Shown piece after piece: positions 52,701 to 60,937 of a stretch of DNA of 64,000 nucleotides. Origin of the DNA: UBA5336 sp964492485 (GTDB lineage Bacteria; Pseudomonadota; Alphaproteobacteria; Caulobacterales; Hyphomonadaceae); NCBI GenBank assembly GCA_964492485.1, contig CAZBKM010000013.1, positions 19,592 to 83,591 on the forward strand, given 5' to 3'. Made by a program: the position numbers and the translations under genes. The notes under the pieces were generated by a model that was not told the origin of the DNA, made no database searches, and worked only from the letters and a program-made list of their open reading frames with translations. Each line of letters begins with the position of its first letter. Positions within the stretch are counted from its first letter, which is position 1.

Positions 52701-52937
52701 ATGGAAGGCGATATCGCTCTCGGCATGAAGTACATCGGCACGGGCCTCGCCACCATCGGCGCCATCGGCGCCGCCATCGGGGTGGGCAATATCTTCGGCA
52801 GCTTCCTCGACGGCGCTCTGCGCAATCCGTCGGCCGCTGCGCAGCAGACCGGCAACCTGTTCGTGGGTGCCGCGCTGTCGGAAGCGCTTGGCCTGTTCTC
52901 GATCGTGCTGGGCTTCCTGATCCTGTTCGCGGCCTAG
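52701..52937 (+). CDS. atpE: F0F1 ATP synthase subunit c
   Basis: 78 residues, a hairpin of two helices. Helix 1 is Gly-rich: GTGLATIGAIGAAIGVGNIFG. The polar loop reads RNPSA. Helix 2 carries the proton-binding Glu in GAALSEALGLFSIVL. An AAGGAGAAG ribosome-binding site precedes the ATG, consistent with high expression needed for the multimeric c-ring. A strong intercistronic hairpin follows the gene. Confidence 0.97.
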   Translation: MEGDIALGMKYIGTGLATIGAIGAAIGVGNIFGSFLDGALRNPSAAAQQTGNLFVGAALSEALGLFSIVLGFLILFAA

Positions 52938-52965
52938 CGCCGGGCACAAGATACGGTTCGTAACC

Positions 52966-52997
52966 CCGGCCGCCGACCTTGCAGGTCCGGTGGCCGG
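52966..52997 (+). other. Intercistronic stem-loop between atpE and atpF'
   Basis: Nested complementary arms CCGGCC / GGCCGG and GACCT / AGGTC with a TGC loop give a nearly continuous stem of about 14 bp. No T-run follows. It may protect the atpE mRNA end or lower downstream expression to match subunit stoichiometry. Confidence 0.5.
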
Positions 52998-53030
52998 CGG
53001 TTGATCCCGGACACGACGGAGCGCATCTCG

Positions 53031-53576
53031 ATGCTGAGTCTGCTCGCAACTTCCGCCTCCGAGGCGGCCGGAGAGGCTGCCACCCCGCCTTTCCCGCCCT
53101 TCGATCCCTGGCACTGGCCGTCCCAGGCCTTCTGGCTGATCGTCACCTTTGCAGTGCTCTACCTTGTGCTGTCGCGGGGCATTCTGCCAAAACTCTCCGC
53201 GACCATGGAGCGCCGTGGCAATCAGATCGCCAACGATCTCGATGAAGCGGCCAGGATGAACGAGCAGGCCGAGGAGGCCAGCCGCGCCATGGAGCTCGAA
53301 ATCCAGCGTGCCCGCAGCAAGGCCCGCGAGACTGCAGCCGCGGCCCATGACGAGATCCAGTCCGAAATCGCCGCCGAAACGGCGCGCGTCGATGCCGAGG
53401 TCCAGGAAAAGCTGGACGCGGCGGAGGCCAAGATCGCGACGTTGCGCCGCGACGCCCTCGCGAATGTGGAAGGGATCGCTGCGGAAGCCGCTCACGTCAT
53501 GGCGACACGTCTGGGCGCGTCTGCCAGTGCCGAGGATGCCCGACGGACCGTCAAGTCGGTCCTGAGCGAAGCCTAG
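53031..53576 (+). CDS. atpF': F0F1 ATP synthase subunit b'
   Basis: 181 residues. A single N-terminal membrane helix (FWLIVTFAVLYLVLSRGI) is followed by a long charged coiled coil rich in Glu, Ala and Arg, forming half of the peripheral stalk. The b' identity follows from its place before the other b gene, as usual in alphaproteobacteria and cyanobacteria. The ATG at 53031 was chosen over an upstream TTG (53001) because of the GACGGAG site and normal length. Together with atpF it replaces the b2 homodimer. Confidence 0.93.
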   Translation: MLSLLATSASEAAGEAATPPFPPFDPWHWPSQAFWLIVTFAVLYLVLSRGILPKLSATMERRGNQIANDLDEAARMNEQAEEASRAMELEIQRARSKARETAAAAHDEIQSEIAAETARVDAEVQEKLDAAEAKIATLRRDALANVEGIAAEAAHVMATRLGASASAEDARRTVKSVLSEA

Positions 53577-53597
53577 ATCCAGCCGGGAGCCGGTCCG

Positions 53598-54158
53598 ATG
53601 CGCGTTTTCCGCCAACTGACAAGCCTGACAGTCCTTGCCGCCGCGGCCACGCCGCTGGCGTATGCCGCCGCGCCCGGGACACCCTGGTATGCCGATCCGG
53701 CCAAGCACCTGGCGATGCTGTCGCTTATCCTGTTTTTCGGGGTGGTCTGGCGCGCGGGCGGCTTCAGGTTCGCACTTGGGGCGCTGGACAAGCGCGCCGA
53801 CGCGATTGCGGCGCAGATCGAGGAGGCCAAGACGCTCCGCGACAGGGCGGCCAAGATGCTCGCAGATGCCGAACGCCGCCAGAAGGCAGCGCAGGACGAA
53901 GCCGAGCAGATCATTGCCCAGGCCCGCCAGGACGCCGACGCGATGATGGCCGAAGCCCGGGCTGACCTGCAGGAGCGCATGGCCAGGCGCGAGGCCTTGG
54001 CCGAAAGCCGAATCGCACGGGCCGAGCAGGAAGCAGCCGAGGACGTCCGTCGCGCTGCCGCGGATGCGGCAACCGAAGCCGCGCGGCGTATCCTGAAAGC
54101 CGACAGCAACGACCAGTTCGAGCCAGCGGCGACCGCGCTGGAAAGAGCTCTGAGCTAA
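53598..54158 (+). CDS. atpF: F0F1 ATP synthase subunit b
   Basis: 186 residues. A signal-like first segment (LTVLAAAATPLAYAAAPGT) precedes the membrane helix LAMLSLILFFGVVW and a long coiled coil (about 65-180). Last gene of the F0 operon in this window; the F1 genes are not here, which is the normal split in this class. The gene ends just before a double palindromic repeat. Confidence 0.93.
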   Translation: MRVFRQLTSLTVLAAAATPLAYAAAPGTPWYADPAKHLAMLSLILFFGVVWRAGGFRFALGALDKRADAIAAQIEEAKTLRDRAAKMLADAERRQKAAQDEAEQIIAQARQDADAMMAEARADLQERMARREALAESRIARAEQEAAEDVRRAAADAATEAARRILKADSNDQFEPAATALERALS

Positions 54159-54160
54159 AA

Positions 54161-54260
54161 GCGCTTCCAGGCGAAGTGGGTACCGGTTCGCCGTCCGGAA
54201 GCGCGTAAGGCAAGACCCGCTTCCAGGCGAAGTGGGCACCGGCTCGCCGTCCGGAAGCGC
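54161..54260. repeat. Two tandem variant module 1 palindromes
   Basis: 54161-54204 and 54218-54260, both with GCTTCC / GGAAGC outer arms and a GGCGAAGTGGG ... CCGG(T/C)TCGCC core. They differ from module 1 at 17261 in the outer arms but share its core. They lie between the convergent ends of atpF and the PGPGW-like gene. Confidence 0.85.
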
Positions 54261-54313
54261 GCGATGGGTGATGGCGGGCGCGCGGTGCGCTTATTTCAAG
54301 CGCGATACATTGC

Positions 54314-54685
54314 CTATTTTTCGTTCGGCTTACGGAATTCCGGGCGCTTTTCGCGGGCGAAAACCACCTGCATCAACCAGTTCGGCGCGTAGCGTTCCAC
54401 CTGTGGATAACGGCGGATGATCCCTTCCATCCAGTTGCGGCCCCAGACCGAATTCCGGCCGAGAAGCATGACGCCGAAGATGACCACCGGGAGCCCGATG
54501 GGCACGAATGGGAAGGGCGTCATGATGGCCAGTGGCACGCCGATCACGATCAGGAACAGACCCAGCAGGGCGAAGGTCTGACGCACGAGCGTTCGCGCGC
54601 CGTTGCCGAGGGCGCCAATGCTTCTCGGCGATTCACCATTGCGCGGCGGCGGGGTACTCGGGTCAAAAGGATCGGTGTCGTGCAT
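54314..54685 (-). CDS. Small membrane protein (PGPGW-type)
   Basis: 123 residues with two adjacent hydrophobic segments (LGLFLIVIGVPLAIMTPF and PIGLPVVIFGVMLLG), a Pro-rich N-terminal tail and a basic C-terminal part (WMEGIIRRYPQVERYAPNW). The PFPFVPIGLP turn resembles the PGPGW-repeat membrane family. The start at 54685 was taken as the first Met that leaves no disordered extension; longer starts exist. Function unknown. It follows the gcv operon in the same direction. Confidence 0.65.
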   Translation of the reverse strand: MHDTDPFDPSTPPPRNGESPRSIGALGNGARTLVRQTFALLGLFLIVIGVPLAIMTPFPFVPIGLPVVIFGVMLLGRNSVWGRNWMEGIIRRYPQVERYAPNWLMQVVFAREKRPEFRKPNEK

Positions 54686-54928
54686 CAAAAGAATATGGCG
54701 GGTGATCGGGTCTTCGCCATCCCCGATGCTGACGATTTTTGCATCTCTCCAAGGACGGCAAGATAGGGCATTGGGCACCGGTGATGCCAACTTCCAGCCG
54801 GTCACGCAATCGCGATGTGATACGTGGCCCGGGGCGGTGCTCGGTCACCGGCAATACGGTAGGTCGCGCACCCCGACCCCACCGGATGCGCCGGTCGAAT
54901 CGGGGCGCTTCGCCCAAAGCCCGGAATG

Positions 54929-56509
54929 TTATTCCGCCGCCACGGCGTCCGGGTTCGCGGGACGCCAGGACAGGACCGGCTTGCGGGCGGCCTGCGTCTC
55001 GTCGAGCCGGCGGGTCGGGGCCAGGCGCGGCGCCTGCTTCATGGACAGGTCACCGGCCGCTGCGCGGTGGGCGATGCCCTCCAGGGCCCGGCAGAAACGC
55101 TCCAGCTCCTCCCGGCTCTCAGTCTCGGTCGGCTCGATCAGCATTGCGCCAGACACGACCAGCGGAAAGTACATGGTCATGGGGTGATACCCCTCGTCGA
55201 TCAGCGCCTTTGCCAGGTCGAGGGTCTCCACGTCGCTGTCCTTCAGGAACGCATCGGAAAACAGGGCTTCATGCATGCAGTATCCGTCGAAGGCCGGGCT
55301 CATGCTGGCCTTCAGGCGGGCCTGCACGTAATTGGCGTTGAGCACGGCGTCTTCTGCCGCCTGCTTGAGCCCATCGGCCCCGTGGCTCAGCATGTAGGAC
55401 AGCGCACGCACGAACATGCCCATCTGTCCATGGAAGGCGATCATGCGCCCGAAGCTGTCTTCTGCGTCCTCGCCCGCATGCTCCACAAGTCGGAAGCCAT
55501 CGGCGTCGCGCACCACGAACGGCACCGGGATGTGCGGGGCCAGGGCTTCGGAAAAGACGGTCGGTCCTGAGCCAGGCCCACCGCCACCATGGGGCGTGGA
55601 GAAGGTCTTGTGCAGATTGATGTGCATCGCGTCGATGCCCAGGTCGCCCGGACGGACACGTCCCATGATGGCGTTGAAGTTCGCGCCATCGCAGTAGAAA
55701 TAGCCGCCTGCCTGGTGGATCAGGTCCGCAATCTCGCGAATGTCCCGTTCGAACAGGCCGCACGTGTTGGGGTTGGTCAGCATGATGCCTGCAATGTCGT
55801 GACCGTCGCCCAGCTTCTCGCGCAGCTCCGCCATGTCGACCCGGCCATCGGCGGCGCCGCGGATCTCATCGACTTCGAAGCCGCACTGCACCGCCGTGGC
55901 GGGATTGGTCCCGTGGGCCGAAACGGGGACGAGAACGCGGCGGCGTGTCGCGAGTTCGCCGTGAACCTCCAGCGCCTTGCGGATCGCCAGCATGCCGCAC
56001 AGCTCGCCATGGGCGCCCGCCTTTGGACTCATCGCCACGGCAGGCAGTCCGGTCAGCGTCTTCAGCCAGGTGGCCAGCTCGTCCATCAGGCGCAGCGCGC
56101 CCTGAACCGTCGGCTGGGGCTGCAGCGGGTGGATGTCGGCAAATCCTGGCAGGCGGGCCATGCGTTCGTTCAGCCGCGGATTGTGCTTCATGGTGCACGA
56201 GCCAAGCGGGAACAGTCCCAGGTCGATCGCATAGTTGCGCTGCGAGAGGCGCACATAGTGGCGGACCGCTTCCGGCTCCGACAGCCCCGGGAGCTCGACC
56301 TTCCGCCGTCGCTTCAGGCCTGCCAGACGGTCGGGCCGCGTTTCGGGTTCGGGCAGGTCGACGCCGGTGTTCTCCCAGCGGTCCATGTCGAAGATGAGGG
56401 GTTCATGCTGAAGCAGGCCGCGCGATCCCGACACGGTTTGCGGTGCCGGCTGGCTGCCGGGGGTCGTATCCTCCGCGCGCGTCGCGCGTCCGGTAGCATT
56501 CATGGCCAT
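54929..56509 (-). CDS. gcvPB: Glycine dehydrogenase (P protein) subunit 2
   Basis: 526 residues. PLP-dependent decarboxylase half of the two-subunit P protein. LGSCTMKHNPRLNE, AGAHGELCGMLAIR and the PLP-lysine motif NLHKTFSTPHGGGGPG are present. The N-terminus (1-40) is a variable extension and the Met is taken at the overlap with gcvPA (ATGG/TAG). Works with GcvPA, GcvH and GcvT to split glycine. Last gene of the gcv operon. Confidence 0.96.
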   Translation of the reverse strand: MAMNATGRATRAEDTTPGSQPAPQTVSGSRGLLQHEPLIFDMDRWENTGVDLPEPETRPDRLAGLKRRRKVELPGLSEPEAVRHYVRLSQRNYAIDLGLFPLGSCTMKHNPRLNERMARLPGFADIHPLQPQPTVQGALRLMDELATWLKTLTGLPAVAMSPKAGAHGELCGMLAIRKALEVHGELATRRRVLVPVSAHGTNPATAVQCGFEVDEIRGAADGRVDMAELREKLGDGHDIAGIMLTNPNTCGLFERDIREIADLIHQAGGYFYCDGANFNAIMGRVRPGDLGIDAMHINLHKTFSTPHGGGGPGSGPTVFSEALAPHIPVPFVVRDADGFRLVEHAGEDAEDSFGRMIAFHGQMGMFVRALSYMLSHGADGLKQAAEDAVLNANYVQARLKASMSPAFDGYCMHEALFSDAFLKDSDVETLDLAKALIDEGYHPMTMYFPLVVSGAMLIEPTETESREELERFCRALEGIAHRAAAGDLSMKQAPRLAPTRRLDETQAARKPVLSWRPANPDAVAAE

Positions 56510-57852
56510 TAGACAATCTCCCGCAGGCTGTCGGCATAGGCCGAGATGTCATGTTCGGTTGTGCATTCGGTGGCGGCCGCGACGATCAGGTCGTCCATCC
56601 CGGCCCCTGGCAGCAGTCGCGACACGCGCACGCCACCCAGGACGTCGCGTTCCTGAAGCTGGGCCAGAACCGCTTCGGCGTTCTGCGGTGTGCGGAACGC
56701 AAACTCGTTGAAGAAACGCGGGGTGAGAATCTCGACGCCCGGCACCGTTTCCAGCGCGTCCGCGAGGGCGACCGCGGCCTGGTGGTTCAGCTCGGCCAGC
56801 CGCGTCAGCCCCCGTCCCCCGAGAAGTGTCATGTGCGCGGTAAACGCCAGGGCGCACAGGCCCGAATTGGTGCAGATGTTCGATGTGGCCTTGTCGCGGC
56901 GGATATGCTGCTCACGGGTCGACAGGGTAAGCACATAACCGCGGGCGCCGTCGGCGTCGGTGGTTTCCCCGGCCAGACGGCCCGGCATCTGGCGGACATG
57001 CTTCTGGCGCGCCGCGAAGAGGCCGACATAGGGGCCGCCGAAGTTGAGCGGGTTCCCGATCGACTGGCCTTCGCCTGCCGCAATGTCGGCGCCCATTTCG
57101 CCGGGCGGCGGCACCATGCCGAGCGCCACGGGTTCGGTGAACACCGAGACGAACAGGGCGCCGGCCGCCTTCGCGGCCTCGGCAACCGGCGACAGGTCGC
57201 TGACCGTGCCGAAAAAGTTGGGAGACTGGCCGATCACGCAGGCGGTCATGTCGTCGACGGCGCCGCTGAGCGCGGTCTCCTCGTCGATGGCCGGCGGCAG
57301 GCTTTGCACCTCGATCCCCTGCGCTTCGCAGAGCGTGCGCGTGGCTGCGGCATAGTGGGGGTGGAGCCCGCCCGAGAGCAGAACCTTGCGCCGGCGGGTC
57401 ACGCGGCAGGCCATGAGCGCGGCTTCGGCACATGCCGTGGACCCGTCATACATCGAGGCGTTAGCCACATCCATGGCCGTCAGTTCGGCGACCTGGGTCT
57501 GGAACTCGAACAGGGATTGCAGCGTGCCCTGGGCGATTTCCGGCTGGTAGGGCGTATAGGTGGTCAGGAATTCCGAGCGCTGGATGATGTGGTCCACCGT
57601 CGCTGGCACGTGGTGCTTGTAGGCGCCCCCGCCCACGAAGAACCGGCCCTCGCTGGCGGTCCTGTTCTCGATCGCCAGCGCGGACATGTGCCGCTCGACG
57701 GCCAGCTCGCCCTGGTGGTGGGGCAGACCTTCGATCGGTCCGTCGAGGCGGGCGGCCTGGGGAACATCGGCATAGAAGGCGTCGACTGAGGGCGCGCCGA
57801 TGATGTCCAGCATCGCCGCGCGGTCCTTTGGGGTCAGGGGAAGGTAGCGCAT
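56509..57852 (-). CDS. gcvPA: Glycine dehydrogenase (P protein) subunit 1
   Basis: 447 residues, the other P-protein half. MRYLPLTPKDRAAMLDIIGAPSVD, then GGGAYKHHVPATVDHIIQR, YTPYQPEIAQGTLQ and STACAEAALMACRV are canonical. Substrate and PLP pocket residues are shared with subunit 2. The stop overlaps the gcvPB start, so the halves are coupled, as expected for a heterodimer. Downstream of gcvH by 3 bases. Confidence 0.96.
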   Translation of the reverse strand: MRYLPLTPKDRAAMLDIIGAPSVDAFYADVPQAARLDGPIEGLPHHQGELAVERHMSALAIENRTASEGRFFVGGGAYKHHVPATVDHIIQRSEFLTTYTPYQPEIAQGTLQSLFEFQTQVAELTAMDVANASMYDGSTACAEAALMACRVTRRRKVLLSGGLHPHYAAATRTLCEAQGIEVQSLPPAIDEETALSGAVDDMTACVIGQSPNFFGTVSDLSPVAEAAKAAGALFVSVFTEPVALGMVPPPGEMGADIAAGEGQSIGNPLNFGGPYVGLFAARQKHVRQMPGRLAGETTDADGARGYVLTLSTREQHIRRDKATSNICTNSGLCALAFTAHMTLLGGRGLTRLAELNHQAAVALADALETVPGVEILTPRFFNEFAFRTPQNAEAVLAQLQERDVLGGVRVSRLLPGAGMDDLIVAAATECTTEHDISAYADSLREIV

Positions 57853-57855
57853 GGG

Positions 57856-58248
57856 TTAGAGATCCTTGCAGAAATCGTCATAGGCGGCGCGATCCATGAG
57901 CGCGGCCAGCTCATTGGCGTCGGCAAGCCTGATCTTGCAGAACCAGCCGTCGGTTTCGGGCGCTTCGTTCACGGTTTCGGGGGCCTCGTTCAGGGTTTCG
58001 TTGATCTCCACGACGTCGCCAGACACCGGGGCATAGACGTCGGAGGCGGCCTTCACGCTCTCGACAACGGAAAACTCCTCGCCCTGCTTCACGGTCCGCC
58101 CTGTTTCAGGCAGCTCGACATAGACCACGTCGCCCAACTGTTGCGTGGCGTAGAGCGTGATCCCCATCGTGGCGATCTCGCCATGGACGGTGATCCATTC
58201 ATGATCCTTCGTGAAATGGGTCGGTTGGGGCATCAGAGGGTCGGTCAT
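57856..58248 (-). CDS. gcvH: Glycine cleavage system H protein
   Basis: 130 residues. The lipoyl-lysine motif is VESVKAASDVYAPVSG, preceded by YVELPETGRTVKQGEE. It shuttles aminomethyl groups among P, T and L proteins. HEWITVHGEIATMGIT is the normal start. A small internal echo NEAPETVNEAPET near residue 95 is only a slight variation of the family pattern. The ATG at 58248 begins 10 bp after the gcvT end. Confidence 0.96.
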   Translation of the reverse strand: MTDPLMPQPTHFTKDHEWITVHGEIATMGITLYATQQLGDVVYVELPETGRTVKQGEEFSVVESVKAASDVYAPVSGDVVEINETLNEAPETVNEAPETDGWFCKIRLADANELAALMDRAAYDDFCKDL

Positions 58249-58258
58249 GGCGAAATCC

Positions 58259-59422
58259 TCAGCGTTTGTAGCACGGTTCGATGAAGGGAAGGGTGACGAT
58301 CTCGGCGGGGCGCGCCTTGCCACGCACCATGAGGTCGACCTGCGTGCCGGGTGTGGCGAGGTCGGCGCGGACATAGCCCATGGCCACCGGCCCACCATAG
58401 CTTGGACCGAAGCCGCCCGAGGTGACGACGCCCACGGCCTCGCCGTCCCGGGCGATTTCGGTGCCTTCGCGGGCGGGCGCCCGTTCCAGCGGTTTGAGAC
58501 CGACGCGGCAGGCGCGCGGGCCGGAGTCCAGTGCGCCGAGGATCCGTTCGGCGCCCGCGAAATCGCGCCTCTCGCGGCGCACCTTCTGGATCACCCAGGC
58601 CAGACCGGCTTCCACCGGGTCGCGCGTGGTGTCCATGTCGTGTCCGTAGAGGCAGAGCCCGGCCTCCAGCCGAAGTGAGTCGCGTGCGCCCAGACCGATC
58701 GGCTTGACCCGGCCGTCGTCCAGCAGCCGCTCGCAGAAGGCCACGGCCTCGCCATTGGGGATGAGGATTTCGAAGCCGTCCTCGCCCGTATAGCCCGACC
58801 GTGACACGGTAAGGGGCGTTCCGGCTGGCTCGAAGACCGCAAAGTCCATGAAGCGCAGATCCGCGACACCCGGAATGTGGGTCTCCAGGACCGGTTCGGC
58901 CTTCGGGCCCTGTAGCGCGACCAGCGTGTGGGTCGTGTCGAGACGGTCGAGACAAACATCCTCGCCGAGCGCAGCGCCCAGCCGGGCAAAGTCCGCCTCC
59001 TTCACGGCCGCGTTCGCAACCACGTAGAGGCGTCCTGCCCAGGGACCCGGCTTGGGATGCCCGAGGAAGAAATCATCGGCAATGGTGCCTTGCTCGGTCA
59101 GCAGGACCGTATAGCGCAACCGCCCCGGTTTCAGTCCGGCAATGTTAGAAGGAACGATTCGTTCGACACGCTCGGCCAGCGCGGCGAATCGCGCCTCTGC
59201 CGTTTCCGGGCCGGCGCCGTCGCGGAACCGGAATGTGGCGGGCCCCATGTGGGCGACGTCGAAGAGGCCGGCCTCGGCACGCGTCCAAAGATGCTCTGCC
59301 TTTACGCCCTCGGCATACTGAACCGGCATTTCATAACCGGCAAAAGGCACGAGCGTGGCGCCCAGCCTCTTGTGGAGGTCGTATAGCGCGGTGCGCTGTA
59401 GGTCGGGATCTGTCTCGGCCAT
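58259..59422 (-). CDS. gcvT: Glycine cleavage system T protein (aminomethyltransferase)
   Basis: 387 residues. It releases ammonia and transfers the methylene to tetrahydrofolate. FAGYEMPVQYAEGVKAEHLWTR, LFDVAHMG, SRSGYTGEDGFEI and ARDSLRLEAGLCLYGHDMD are the canonical motifs, the last holding the folate-binding Asp. The start at 59422 gives a normal N-terminus; the frame stays open upstream through the riboswitch region. First gene of the operon, behind a glycine riboswitch. Confidence 0.96.
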   Translation of the reverse strand: MAETDPDLQRTALYDLHKRLGATLVPFAGYEMPVQYAEGVKAEHLWTRAEAGLFDVAHMGPATFRFRDGAGPETAEARFAALAERVERIVPSNIAGLKPGRLRYTVLLTEQGTIADDFFLGHPKPGPWAGRLYVVANAAVKEADFARLGAALGEDVCLDRLDTTHTLVALQGPKAEPVLETHIPGVADLRFMDFAVFEPAGTPLTVSRSGYTGEDGFEILIPNGEAVAFCERLLDDGRVKPIGLGARDSLRLEAGLCLYGHDMDTTRDPVEAGLAWVIQKVRRERRDFAGAERILGALDSGPRACRVGLKPLERAPAREGTEIARDGEAVGVVTSGGFGPSYGGPVAMGYVRADLATPGTQVDLMVRGKARPAEIVTLPFIEPCYKR

Positions 59423-59489
59423 TGCACCGGTCCTTCGCGTAGAGTGGGCCACGGCTGGGCGGCACCGGAGTGCCGCACAACCAGGTTTC

Positions 59490-59684
59490 CACCCCCGCTG
59501 TCTCGGTGCCTGAGAGATTCCGCGTCCTCCCTGGAGGCCGCTTGCTCCTTCGGCGAGGCTCAGGCTCCTTTCGGAACGCAGCCTCTTTCCAGCGTTTGGT
59601 CCATCCCCCGGTCCTTTTGCCTGAGCGTTTCCGGGGTCGTTGCGCCTTCGGCGGCAGGACAGGCCTGCCCTCTCCCGTGGGATG
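59490..59684 (-). promoter_or_regulatory. Tandem glycine riboswitch upstream of gcvT
   Basis: Two consecutive aptamers on the minus strand. Aptamer 1 (about 59588-59684): GGGAGAGGGC, CCGAAGGCGCAA, ACGCTCAGGCAAAAGGACCG. Aptamer 2 (about 59491-59587): GGAAAGAGGC, CCGAAGGAGCAA, AATCTCTCAGGCACCGAGAC. Both carry the conserved GAGAG, CCGAAGG and CTCAGGCAAAAGGAC elements. The tandem form with a short linker is classical; it lets glycine turn on the cleavage system. Confidence 0.95.
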
Positions 59685-59693
59685 GTTTGCAGG

Positions 59694-59722
59694 AAACTAG
59701 AGGGGAATCGGCTGCGCGACAA
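59694..59722 (-). promoter_or_regulatory. Promoter of the gcv operon
   Basis: TTGTCG, 17-base spacer, TAGTTT on the minus strand. The predicted start falls within a few bases of the first riboswitch aptamer. Confidence 0.5.
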
Positions 59723-59776
59723 GGCTCGGCCCAGCCGGGTCACAGCATGTCGGCCCCGTGCGCTCCGCCACTGCAT

Positions 59777-59992
59777 AAAACGCCGGTCTTTCGTTTCACG
59801 CCGGACCGTCGCTTTACATCATTGGTCTTGCGCAAGTCTCCGTCTGCAACCGATCCCGTATGCTCCGAACTTGCCATAGCGCATCTTCAGCTCGACCAGA
59901 ATCACCGACGATGCGCTAGCGATGCGCTAGGCTCTTGTTTTCGAGCATTTTGTTGACGTGAACCGGTGCCCACTTCGCTTGAAAATACTCTA
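59777..59992. repeat. Composite repeat: module C, module 2, inverted module 1
   Basis: Module C at 59777-59873 (near copy of 8999-9096), module 2 at 59878-59919 with an extra AGCGATGCGCTAG, and module 1 in reverse orientation at 59943-59992. The CTCTAG at its end gives the TAG stop of the MBL gene. Together with the riboswitch, this fills the 59423-59989 intergenic region. Confidence 0.85.
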
Positions 59993-60889
59993 GCTGGCGA
60001 GCGAATAGCGCGTCCGGATGCCCGGTTCCGCATCTTCCGACTGCACGCGCCCATCCTTCACCAGAAGCATCATGTGACCGAGCACCGAATGGCAGGCGGC
60101 AGGATGAAGCCGTTTGTCAACGTCGGCATAGATGGTCTCCACCATCTCCGGAATGGTCCGGTCGCCAGCGGCCAGCCGCTCGAGAATGGCCGCCTCCCGC
60201 TGCTTGCGGTGATCGATGTAGGCCTGGATGAACCGCGCGGGCGTGTCGGTCACCGGCGGCCCGTGGGTCGGCCATATCACGTCGAAATTGCGGTCACGCA
60301 CCTTTTCCAGACTGGACAGGTAGTCGCCCATATCGCCGTCCGGCGGTGAAATGACGGTCGTGGACCAGCCCATCACATGGTCGCCGGAGAACAGCGCGTT
60401 CTCCTCGTGCAGTGCATAGCAGACATGGTTCGAGGTGTGACCGGGCGTCTCGATGGCCTCGAGCGTCCAGCCCGGGCCGGAACAGGTCCATCCATCGGAC
60501 ACGATGTCGTCCGGCTTGAAGCTGAGGTCGTCGCCCGCCTCCATGCGCACATCGCCCTCCGTCGCGACGGCGGCGCCGCCGGCATAAACGCGGCAGTCCG
60601 CCCAGCGGGCCAGCGGATGGGCGAGGGGGGAATGGTCCATGTGGGAGTGGGTGACGAGGACATGGGTCACCCGCTCCCCCTCAAGGGCACGCTTGAGCGC
60701 CTCGAAATGCGTGTCCAGCAACGGACCGGGATCAATGACTGCGACGTTGCCATGACCGATGATGTAGACACCGGTTCCGGTATAGGTGAAGGCGCCGGGA
60801 TTGTTGGCCACGACCCGCCGGATCAGCGGTGAAACCTGGTCAACCTTGCCGTACTCGAACTCGATCTCGCGTACGAACGGGATAGCCAT
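59990..60889 (-). CDS. MBL-fold metallohydrolase, LACTB2-like
   Basis: 299 residues. The metal motif HxHxDH is in LVTHSHMDHSP, followed by ETPGHTSNHVCYALHEE and SGDHVMGWSTTVI, which are the signature of the LACTB2/glyoxalase-II-like hydrolases with a C-terminal winged-helix domain. NNPGAFTYTGTGVYIIG is the typical start. Probably a zinc-dependent thioester or nuclease-type hydrolase; substrate unknown. The TAG stop lies in the boundary of a palindromic repeat. Confidence 0.92.
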   Translation of the reverse strand: MAIPFVREIEFEYGKVDQVSPLIRRVVANNPGAFTYTGTGVYIIGHGNVAVIDPGPLLDTHFEALKRALEGERVTHVLVTHSHMDHSPLAHPLARWADCRVYAGGAAVATEGDVRMEAGDDLSFKPDDIVSDGWTCSGPGWTLEAIETPGHTSNHVCYALHEENALFSGDHVMGWSTTVISPPDGDMGDYLSSLEKVRDRNFDVIWPTHGPPVTDTPARFIQAYIDHRKQREAAILERLAAGDRTIPEMVETIYADVDKRLHPAACHSVLGHMMLLVKDGRVQSEDAEPGIRTRYSLAS

Positions 60890-60937
60890 CTGTCGTCCGG
60901 TCCTTTTCGCGCTGGGTGCACACGACTCTCTAGGTAA

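Noticed and set aside
54161..54260. Terminator of the F0 operon
   Set aside because: These are variant module 1 palindromes without a T-run; a terminator role is possible but is not supported beyond the hairpin.
57940..57990. Internal duplication in gcvH (NEAPET twice)
   Set aside because: Overall length is normal and related H proteins show NEALxxAPETVNE-like sequence here, so it is ordinary variation.
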